Below, piece by piece: positions 1-5,421 of a stretch of 5,421 nt of DNA. The translations under genes and the position numbers were made by a program. The notes below the pieces were generated by a model. It was not told where the DNA came from. It saw only the letters and a list, made by a program, of their open reading frames with translations, and searched no databases. How positions within the stretch are numbered: position 1 is the first letter of the stretch; the number at the start of each line of letters is the position of its first letter. The stretch is from positions 1-5,421 of the forward strand of contig DKUJ01000018.1 in assembly GCA_002490635.1 (NCBI GenBank). Reading direction: 5' to 3'. Origin of the DNA: Porphyromonadaceae bacterium UBA7207. GTDB taxonomy: Bacteria > Bacteroidota > Bacteroidia > Bacteroidales > Muribaculaceae.

Positions 1-38
1 AAAAGTTTTATCGGACAGCAATATCTTTTTATGTTATT

Positions 39-57
39 GGGCATGTTGCCCGTTTTT
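39..57 (+). terminator. Possible short intrinsic terminator of an upstream gene
   Basis: GGGCA (39-43) pairs perfectly with TGCCC (47-51) across a 3-base loop, and after one G there are five T (53-57). The orientation fits the end of a + strand gene lying before the window. The stem is only 5 bp, 6 with a G-T pair, so it is weak. No convincing end of an upstream coding region is seen: all three forward frames are open from the edge for 80 bp or more, but the codons do not resemble those of the genes downstream. Confidence 0.35.
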
Positions 58-70
58 GGGCTTCAACGGC

Positions 71-101
71 TTTGCCGACAATAAGAAATTCATTAATTTT
101 G
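71..101 (+). promoter_or_regulatory. Bacteroidetes-type housekeeping promoter for the glycogen operon
   Basis: TTTG at 71-74 and TAATTTTG at 94-101 match the known Bacteroides consensus of a -33 TTTG and a -7 TAnnTTTG box, with 19 bp between them, within the usual range. Transcription should start around 106-111, leaving a leader of about 30-35 nt before the ATG at 141. The promoter lies inside the TTG-initiated extension of the first reading frame (from 72), which argues against that extension being translated. No second promoter was found in the short gaps between the genes, so it may drive all four. Confidence 0.62.
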
Positions 102-102
102 G

Positions 103-140
103 CAATCAAACCAACCCACAACACCAACCCTAATACCATA
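103..140 (+). promoter_or_regulatory. G-free, C/A-rich 5' leader ahead of the first start codon
   Basis: These 38 bases before the ATG contain no G at all and consist mostly of C and A. They therefore cannot fold on themselves beyond A-T pairs and carry no Shine-Dalgarno sequence. Bacteroidetes are known to initiate largely without Shine-Dalgarno pairing, favouring unstructured, A-rich sites, so this is plausibly the translation-initiation region. The role is inferred; the composition is directly visible. Confidence 0.45.
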
Positions 141-2087
141 ATGAGTTATCTTAAGTTCGATAAGAATCTGCTCATCAACTTGGAACAGTCGCTGCCCAAA
201 GAAATGCTGCGTACAAACCAGGCCGGGGCCTACCACTGCACCTCTCTGGTAGGATGCAACACCCGCAAGCAGCACGGGCTGTTGGTGATTCCCGTGGAAG
301 GGATGGGCGACAAGCCACATGTGCTTCTCTCGAGCCTCGACGAAACCGTGATTCAGCACGGCGCCCCTTTCAATCTGGGTATCCACCGCTACCGTGGCGG
401 CGTCTACAGTCCAAACGGTCACAAGTATATTCGTGAATTCGACTGCGAAAGCGTTCCCCGCATGACATACCGCGTAGGCGGCGTAATCCTTACCAAAGAA
501 AAGATTCTCATCAGCGAGGAAAACCGAATCCTCATCCGATACACACTTGTGGAGGCCCACTCCCCCACAACACTGCGCTTCCGCCCCTTCCTGGCCTTCC
601 GGGAGGCCAACAGTCTCTGTGTGGCAAACGACTCGGTGAACCGCGCCATAGAACCGGTGACAAACGGCATCGCCACCTGCATGTACGCCGGCTTCCCCAC
701 ACTGTACATGCAGTTCAACCACAAGGCCCAGTGGGTCGACCAGCCAAACTGGTACAACGGCATCGAATATGTGAAAGACCTTGAGAGAGGCGTGCCATAC
801 TGCGAGGACCTGTGGGTTCCCGGCTACTTCGAGGTGCCCATCAAGCAGGGCGAGTCGCTGATATTCTCGGCGGGAGTCAGCGAAGTCAATCCACGCAATC
901 TCTCGAAAATGTACTCCGCTGAAGTGGCATCGCGTACTCCCAGGACATCATTCTTCAACTGCCTCAAGAACTCCGCCAAGCAGTTCTATATCCGCCGTGG
1001 CGAATCGATGTATCTCATCTCGGGCTTCCCCTGGGGAATTGTCCTGGCCAGAAACACATTCATGGCGCTTCCGGGGCTTACTCTGGCAATCGACCACCGC
1101 GCCGACTTCGAAACCATAATGGCCACCGCTCTGAAAGCGCTCACCCGTTTCGCCGACACCGGTCAGGTGAGCGATAAAATCCACGGAATCGAGCATCCCG
1201 ACATTCCCCTGTGGGCACTATGGGCCATACAGCAGTATGCCAAGAGCACTGGCACCGAAGCTTGCCGCCAGCGCTACGCCCGGAGCGTTGCCTCGCTGGT
1301 AGACTACGTGCTCGAAGGACGGCATCCGAATCTCTACGTCGACGCCGACACCGGCCTGCTCAGCACCGACGGCCACCTGCACCCCGTGTCGTGGATGAAC
1401 TCGCAGCTCGGAGGCATGCCCGTAGTGCGCCGCACTGGCAAGCTCGTGGAGTTCAACGCGCTGTGGTACAACGCACTCATGTTTGCCGCAAGCCTCATCG
1501 AAAACGACAGTTCGCTCGCCTCCGCCCGCGAGCGCTGGCTGGCACAGGCCGAAAAGATGAAACAGCCGTTCATCGACACTTTCCTGAACGAAAGCGGCTA
1601 TCTCTACGACTACGTCGACGGCACCTTCGCCGAACCTTCCGTTCGCCCCAACATGGCCATCGCCATCGGTCTGGACTACTCTCCTCTCGACCGCCGCCAG
1701 CGCAAGCTTGTGCTCGATGTGGTAACCCGCGAACTGCTCACCCCCAAAGGCCTCCGCACTCTGTCGCCCAAAAGCTACGGCTACCGCCCCAACTACCTCG
1801 GAAGCCCCGACGAACGCGAGTTCGCCATGCACAACGGACCGGCGCGCCCATGGCTGATAGGCTTCTATGCCGACGCCTATCTGCGCGTGTTCGGCGTAAG
1901 CGGTGTGGCATATATCGACCGCATGCTAATAGGCTTCGAGGACGACATGTCGCAGGGCTGCATAGGCTCCCTCTCGCAGCTCTACGACGGCAACCCGCCA
2001 TACACCGGTCGCGGAGCCGTTTCCCACGCCACGAACGTGGCCGAGGTGCTCCGTGCATACCGGACACTCAAACGGCTTGTACAATAA
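141..2087 (+). CDS. Glycogen debranching enzyme-like protein (GH133 type), possible active-site changes
   Basis: By family this is a cytoplasmic amylo-alpha-1,6-glucosidase that removes glucosyl branches from glycogen. The 648-aa product has the bacterial two-domain layout: an N-terminal beta-rich domain (GDE_N type, about 1-250, with NTRKQHGLLV at 40-49 and LDETVIQHG at 66-74) and a C-terminal (alpha/alpha)6 domain (GDE_C type, about 275-645, with PDIPLW at 353-358, EFNALWYNAL at 437-446 and GLRTLSPKS at 537-545). The ATG at 141 is preferred over the TTG at 72 because the predicted promoter lies between them and Bacteroidales homologues, as I recall them, begin MSYLKFDK. The frame is intact and of usual length. 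Odd points: the RD-T motif reads RNT (N305), the loop usually like YHQGTxWPW reads HNGPARPW (564-571), and the usual PELFDG/SEIFDG reads SQLYDG (Q613). These suggest altered or lost hydrolysis. Family assignment is secure; activity is not. First gene of the operon, 33 bp before the glycosyltransferase. Confidence 0.9.
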   Translation: MSYLKFDKNLLINLEQSLPKEMLRTNQAGAYHCTSLVGCNTRKQHGLLVIPVEGMGDKPHVLLSSLDETVIQHGAPFNLGIHRYRGGVYSPNGHKYIREFDCESVPRMTYRVGGVILTKEKILISEENRILIRYTLVEAHSPTTLRFRPFLAFREANSLCVANDSVNRAIEPVTNGIATCMYAGFPTLYMQFNHKAQWVDQPNWYNGIEYVKDLERGVPYCEDLWVPGYFEVPIKQGESLIFSAGVSEVNPRNLSKMYSAEVASRTPRTSFFNCLKNSAKQFYIRRGESMYLISGFPWGIVLARNTFMALPGLTLAIDHRADFETIMATALKALTRFADTGQVSDKIHGIEHPDIPLWALWAIQQYAKSTGTEACRQRYARSVASLVDYVLEGRHPNLYVDADTGLLSTDGHLHPVSWMNSQLGGMPVVRRTGKLVEFNALWYNALMFAASLIENDSSLASARERWLAQAEKMKQPFIDTFLNESGYLYDYVDGTFAEPSVRPNMAIAIGLDYSPLDRRQRKLVLDVVTRELLTPKGLRTLSPKSYGYRPNYLGSPDEREFAMHNGPARPWLIGFYADAYLRVFGVSGVAYIDRMLIGFEDDMSQGCIGSLSQLYDGNPPYTGRGAVSHATNVAEVLRAYRTLKRLVQ

Positions 2088-2120
2088 ACCCGAAACTCCC
2101 GACAAGCAAAACATAGACTC

Positions 2121-3383
2121 ATGAAAGCACTAATGTTCGGCTGGGAATTCCCGCCCCACATCCTCGGAGGTCTCGGCACCGCCAGCTACGGCCTAACTCG
2201 CGGCATGTGGGAATGCGGCGACATGGACATAACATTCGTCATTCCCAAACCCTACGGCGACGAAGACCGTTCCTTCGCACGCATAATCGGCACATCGCAG
2301 GTGCCCGTGGCCTGGCGGCAGGTCGACCGCGAATACGTCGACGCACGAATAGGCAAACTGATGTCGCCGGAACTGTACTTCGCCCTGCGCGACCACATCT
2401 ACGCCGACTTCAACTACATGCGCACCAACGACCTGGGATGCATAGAGTTCTCCGGCCGATACCCCGACAACCTTCTGGAGGAAATCAACAATTACTCGAT
2501 AACCGCAGGCGTGATAGCCCGCACTCTCGACTTCGACATAATCCACAGCCACGACTGGCTCACATACCCCGCCGGCATACATGCCAAGCAGGTAACCGGA
2601 AAGCCGCTGGTGGTGCACGTGCACGCTACCGAGTACGACCGCTCCCGCGGCAAGCCCAACCCCACCGTGTACGGCATCGAGCGCGACGGCATGACACACG
2701 CCGACCATATAATCACCGTGAGCAACCTCACCCGGCAGACGGTAATCGACCACTACGGCATCGACCCCTCGAAAGTCACCACCGTCCACAACGCCGTCGT
2801 GCCTCTCGATGCCGAACTCCTGGCAATACCCAATCCACGCCAGACAAAAGAGAAAGTGGTCACCTTCCTCGGCCGCATCACAATGCAGAAAGGACCCGAG
2901 TATTTTGTGGAAGCCGCTGCAAAGGTGCTCCGCAACTGCTCCAACGTACGCTTCGTGATGGCCGGCAGCGGCGACATGATGGACAAAATGATTATGCTGG
3001 CAGCCGAGCGCGGCATCGCCGACCGCTTCCATTTCCCCGGATTCCAGAAAGGCAAGCAGGTCTACGAAATGCTCAAGGCATCCGATGTGTACATAATGCC
3101 GTCGGTATCCGAACCATTCGGCATCTCGCCGCTGGAAGCCATGCAGATGGGTGTGCCATCAATCATATCAAAACAGAGCGGATGCGCCGAAATCCTCACG
3201 AACGTTATCAAGACCGACTACTGGGACATCGACGCAATGGCCGACGCCATCCATTCCATCATATCCTACCCCGCGATGTACAAACAGCTCCGCGAGGACG
3301 GTCTGGCAGAAGTAGCCCGGATAACATGGGACAAAGCCGGACAGAAAGTTATCGACATATATAATAAGGTACTTGGCCGATGA
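2121..3383 (+). CDS. GT-B glycosyltransferase (GT4-like), probable glycogen/alpha-glucan synthase
   Basis: A 420-aa two-lobed GT-B retaining glycosyltransferase. The N-terminal lobe opens with WEFPPHILGGLGTASYG (8-24), the glycine-rich acceptor loop of glycogen-synthase-like enzymes, and has HSHDW at 142-146 and VVHVHATEYDRSRG at 164-177. The C-terminal lobe has GRITMQKGPE (251-260), whose Arg and Lys normally bind the donor diphosphate, AGSGD (281-285), and the E-x7-E signature EPFGISPLE (331-339). All motifs expected for activity are present. It probably transfers glucose from a sugar nucleotide to the growing glucan in the cytoplasm. Glycogen synthesis from UDP-glucose has been reported in the related genus Prevotella, but the donor here cannot be read from sequence. 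Its place between a debranching enzyme and a GH57 protein supports a glycogen role. The start follows a 33-bp gap without a Shine-Dalgarno sequence. A different alpha-glucan or a general GT4 role remains possible. Confidence 0.88.
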   Translation: MKALMFGWEFPPHILGGLGTASYGLTRGMWECGDMDITFVIPKPYGDEDRSFARIIGTSQVPVAWRQVDREYVDARIGKLMSPELYFALRDHIYADFNYMRTNDLGCIEFSGRYPDNLLEEINNYSITAGVIARTLDFDIIHSHDWLTYPAGIHAKQVTGKPLVVHVHATEYDRSRGKPNPTVYGIERDGMTHADHIITVSNLTRQTVIDHYGIDPSKVTTVHNAVVPLDAELLAIPNPRQTKEKVVTFLGRITMQKGPEYFVEAAAKVLRNCSNVRFVMAGSGDMMDKMIMLAAERGIADRFHFPGFQKGKQVYEMLKASDVYIMPSVSEPFGISPLEAMQMGVPSIISKQSGCAEILTNVIKTDYWDIDAMADAIHSIISYPAMYKQLREDGLAEVARITWDKAGQKVIDIYNKVLGR

Positions 3384-3406
3384 GGCCCCAAACACCCTCA
3401 TAAACA

Positions 3407-4882
3407 ATGAAAGCGATCTGCTTCAACTTCGAGATACACCAGCCCTTCCGCCTAAAACGCTACCGTTTCTTCGATATCGGCAAGGACCACTACTACTACG
3501 ACGACTTCCTCAACGACGACATAATGGAGCGTATCGCCCGCAACAGCTACATTCCTGCGGCCGAGACCCTCCTGCGGATGATCGAAAGCAACGAAGGCCG
3601 CTTCCGCTGCTCCATCGCCATGTCGGGCATAGCCTTCGAACAGTTCGAACAGTATGCCCCCGAATTCATCGACGTGCTCAAGCGCCTCGCCGACACCGGA
3701 TGCGTGGAATTCGTGGCACAGCCATATGCATATTCCCTGGCTTCGCTCAACGATCCCGAGGAATTCGCCGCCCAGATGGGCGACACCCGCTCACTGCTGC
3801 GCAACCGCTTCGGAGTGGAGACAAAAGTCGCACGCAACACGGAGCTTATCTACTGCGACGACCTCGCCCCGCAGCTCGTCGAACTGGGATTCAACGGCGT
3901 ACTCACCGAAGGCGCCAAGCACATCCTCGGATGGAAATCGCCCAACTACGTCTACACCGCAGCCTCGGCGCCTTCGCTGAAAATGCTGCTGCGCAACGGT
4001 AAACTCAGCGACGACATCGCCTTCCGCTTCACCGACACCTCCTGGCCCGAATTCCCCCTCACCGCCGACAAATACATCGACTGGATTGCCTCCACACCCG
4101 CCGAGGAACAGATTGTCAACATCTTCCTCAACATGGAAACCTTCGGCGACATGCAGCCGGCCACCAGCGGCATATTCGCATTCCTCGAAGCCCTTCCACG
4201 CTTCGCCGCCGAACGGGGAATCGAATTCGTGACACCATCCGAAGCCATCGCAAGACTCAAGCCCGTGGGCGAACTCTCTGTAATGCACCCGATCTCCGGA
4301 GCCGACGAAGCACGCGACATCTCGGCATGGCTGGGCAACCGCCTCCAGAACGAAGCCTTCGAAAAACTCTACTCCGTGGCCGAACGCGTCCGCCAGAGCC
4401 AGAACAGAGCGCTCAAACAGGACTGGCTGCGCCTGCAGACCTGCGACCACTTCTTCTACATGAGCACCAAACGCAAGGCCGACGGCATAGCCCACTCAAT
4501 GTTCAGCCCATACGAAACTCCGTTCGCGGCATTCACCAACTACATGAACGTGCTGGCCGACTTCCTCATGCGCGTGCAGGAGGAATATCCCGAACAGGTT
4601 GGCAACGAGGAACTCAACTCCCTGCTCCTCACCATCGCAAACCAGGGACAGGAAATCGAGGCCCTCAACAAGGAGTTGATGGCCATGCGCAAGAACGCCG
4701 AACAGTACAACATCGAGCACCGCCTGCGCGAAGCCAATGCCGAAAAAACGCCTAAGGCGACCAAGACAGCCAAAACTCCAAAAGCCACAAAAGCGCCCAA
4801 GGAGAAAGCCGCGAAAACGGAAACACCCGCAGCCGAACCCAAGAAACGGGGTCGCAAGCCAAAAGCCGCCAAAGCCGAATAA
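3407..4882 (+). CDS. GH57 alpha-amylase-like protein with coiled-coil and basic tail; acid/base residue appears lost
   Basis: A 491-aa GH57 protein with an incomplete (beta/alpha)7-barrel near the N-terminus. Motif 1 is HQP (11-13). Motif 2 is GCVEFVAQPYAYSL (98-111), where the usual His is Tyr109. Motif 3 is ARNTELIY (142-149) and keeps the catalytic nucleophile as Glu146. Motif 4, commonly MDYETFGEHQ, reads LNMETFGDMQ (241-250), putting Asn242 in place of the acid/base Asp. The motif-5-like LQTCDHFFYMS (343-353) keeps Asp347-His348. Residues about 398-445 look like a coiled coil, followed by a Lys/Ala/Pro/Thr tail to the end. No signal peptide is seen, so it is cytoplasmic. Family members are alpha-amylases, branching enzymes or glucanotransferases, and alpha-amylase-like homologues lacking catalytic residues are known in GH57. 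This copy may bind rather than cleave glucan. It starts 23 bp after the glycosyltransferase and shares its likely transcript. Family call firm, activity doubtful. Confidence 0.9.
   Translation: MKAICFNFEIHQPFRLKRYRFFDIGKDHYYYDDFLNDDIMERIARNSYIPAAETLLRMIESNEGRFRCSIAMSGIAFEQFEQYAPEFIDVLKRLADTGCVEFVAQPYAYSLASLNDPEEFAAQMGDTRSLLRNRFGVETKVARNTELIYCDDLAPQLVELGFNGVLTEGAKHILGWKSPNYVYTAASAPSLKMLLRNGKLSDDIAFRFTDTSWPEFPLTADKYIDWIASTPAEEQIVNIFLNMETFGDMQPATSGIFAFLEALPRFAAERGIEFVTPSEAIARLKPVGELSVMHPISGADEARDISAWLGNRLQNEAFEKLYSVAERVRQSQNRALKQDWLRLQTCDHFFYMSTKRKADGIAHSMFSPYETPFAAFTNYMNVLADFLMRVQEEYPEQVGNEELNSLLLTIANQGQEIEALNKELMAMRKNAEQYNIEHRLREANAEKTPKATKTAKTPKATKAPKEKAAKTETPAAEPKKRGRKPKAAKAE
4742..4879 (+). 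other. Lys/Ala/Pro/Thr low-complexity C-terminal tail with AT-hook-like end (part of the GH57 gene)
   Basis: This segment encodes residues 446-491 of the GH57 protein. It is built from irregular short units such as TPKATK, TAKTPKATKAPK and EKAAK, resembling a histone-H1-type tail, and ends KKRGRKPKAAKAE (479-491). The KRGRKPK core resembles an AT-hook (R-G-R-P). It is strongly basic and surely disordered. Such tails occur on many Bacteroidetes proteins, so DNA binding is only one option; binding to an anionic partner or acting as a flexible tether are others. Confidence 0.6.
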
Positions 4883-4888
4883 CACGCG

Positions 4889-5421
4889 ATGAACCTCCCT
4901 GAGCGATATGTCATAACCATCGGACGGACCTTCGGCAGCGGCGGACGCGCCGTCGGCCGTCTGGTGGCCGATGCCCTCGGCATCGGGTTCTACGACAAGA
5001 AACTACTTGTAAAAGCCGCCGAAAAGTCGGGGCTGAACCACCAGTTCGTCTGCGAGAACGACGAACGCATGCCACGCATGCTCGGCGGCATCATCCCCTT
5101 CTCCATCGGCTCCTATCCATCAGGCTGGTTCGGAGCGGCACCATCGTCAGGCCCCGACAGCATCTACAAGGCACAGTGCGATTTCATCCACGAACTCGCA
5201 GCAAGCGAACCATGCGTGATTGTGGGACGCAGCGCCGACTACATCCTGCGTGATCTCCCCAATGTGGTGAATATATTCGTCCACGCCCCACTCGATGCCT
5301 GCGCCGAGCGCGTAATCCGCAGAGGCGAGGCCTCCGACATCGACGAAGCCAGAGCCATGGCCAACAGCTTCAACAAAATGCGTGCCGAATTCTACAACTT
5401 CTACACCGACAAGCGCTGGGG
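4889..5421 (+). CDS. Cytidylate-kinase-like P-loop protein, 3' end cut by the window
   Basis: The visible 177 residues match the cytidylate-kinase-like family (Cytidylate_kin2 type), P-loop NMP-kinase-fold proteins of about 200-220 aa whose substrate is mostly unproven. Visible features are the strand and P-loop YVITIGRTFGSGGRAVGR (7-24), the following GIGFYDKKLL (31-40), the second core strand VIVGRSADYIL (110-120), a third strand VNIFVHAP, an Arg-rich lid region ERVIRRG, and the C-terminal FYNFYTDKRWG typical of the family. The usual P-loop is GREFGSGG; here Glu is Thr14. The Gly- and Ser-rich stretch at 66-91 is probably a flexible insert. The ATG at 4889 comes 6 bp after the GH57 stop with no Shine-Dalgarno sequence, so the genes are probably cotranscribed. 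A direct link to glycogen is not evident. The frame is open to the window end; about 25-45 residues should be missing. Confidence 0.85.
   Translation, partial: MNLPERYVITIGRTFGSGGRAVGRLVADALGIGFYDKKLLVKAAEKSGLNHQFVCENDERMPRMLGGIIPFSIGSYPSGWFGAAPSSGPDSIYKAQCDFIHELAASEPCVIVGRSADYILRDLPNVVNIFVHAPLDACAERVIRRGEASDIDEARAMANSFNKMRAEFYNFYTDKRW

Noticed and set aside
1..84. End of an upstream gene in frame 1 (stop at 82-84)
   Set aside because: All three forward frames are open here, the stretch is AT-rich, it would run through the hairpin and into the promoter, and no family motif is visible.
72..140. Longer N-terminus of the debranching enzyme from a TTG at 72
   Set aside because: The stretch overlaps the predicted promoter, has codons unlike the gene, and adds residues before the MSYLKFDK start I recall in homologues.
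2613..2624. Perfect 12-bp palindrome GTGCACGTGCAC as an operator site
   Set aside because: It lies inside the glycosyltransferase and is explained by alternating Val and His codons of the conserved VVHVHAT motif.
2193..3032. Long open frames on the minus strand (also 93-722, 1218-1832, 3791-4495)
   Set aside because: They mirror GC-rich codon use of the + strand genes, their products are compositionally odd (rich in V, G, H, E, C) and show no domain motif.
2207..3364. 385-codon open frame overlapping the glycosyltransferase on the + strand (and 1211-2116 over the debranching enzyme)
   Set aside because: The products are Arg/His/Pro-rich, as expected from reading GC-rich genes out of frame; the true frames have full family motifs.
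4742..4879. Tandem DNA repeat or CRISPR-like array in the AAA/GCC-rich stretch
   Set aside because: The units are irregular at DNA level and in frame; they are simply codons of a Lys/Ala/Pro/Thr tail.

Overview
The window looks like a chromosomal piece of a GC-rich member of the Bacteroidales, probably a gut lineage such as Muribaculaceae. The grounds are: the protein families and their order (debranching enzyme, family-4-type glycosyltransferase, GH57 protein), which I recall as a conserved Bacteroides-type glycogen cluster; a textbook Bacteroidetes promoter (TTTG, 19 bp, TAATTTTG); no Shine-Dalgarno sequence before any gene; and GC-rich codons mixed with free use of the Ile codon ATA. The family-level placement is inference.

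Layout. Positions 1-140 are AT-richer and non-coding as far as I can see. They hold a possible short terminator for an upstream gene (39-57), the promoter (71-101) and a C/A-rich leader without any G (103-140). Four genes then follow on the + strand, spaced 33, 23 and 6 bp apart, which suggests one operon: a GH133-type glycogen debranching enzyme (141-2087), a GT-B glycosyltransferase resembling a glycogen synthase (2121-3383), a GH57 alpha-amylase-like protein with a coiled coil and a lysine-rich tail (3407-4882), and a cytidylate-kinase-like P-loop protein cut by the window end (4889-5421). No RNA gene, mobile element, CRISPR array or long repeat was seen. No part of the minus strand looks coding.

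How the genes work together. By family the cluster should build and trim intracellular alpha-1,4/1,6-glucan. The detail is less ordinary. The glycosyltransferase keeps its sugar-nucleotide motifs, but both glycoside hydrolases carry acid-to-amide changes where I expect catalytic acids: Asn for Asp in the debranching enzyme RD-T motif, Gln for Glu in its SEIFDG/PELFDG-like motif, and Asn for Asp in GH57 motif 4. All reading frames are intact and codon use is uniform, so this is not ordinary gene decay. A working hypothesis is a glucan-binding or regulatory pair of pseudo-glycosidases around a live glucan synthase. The motif comparisons are from memory and need an alignment.
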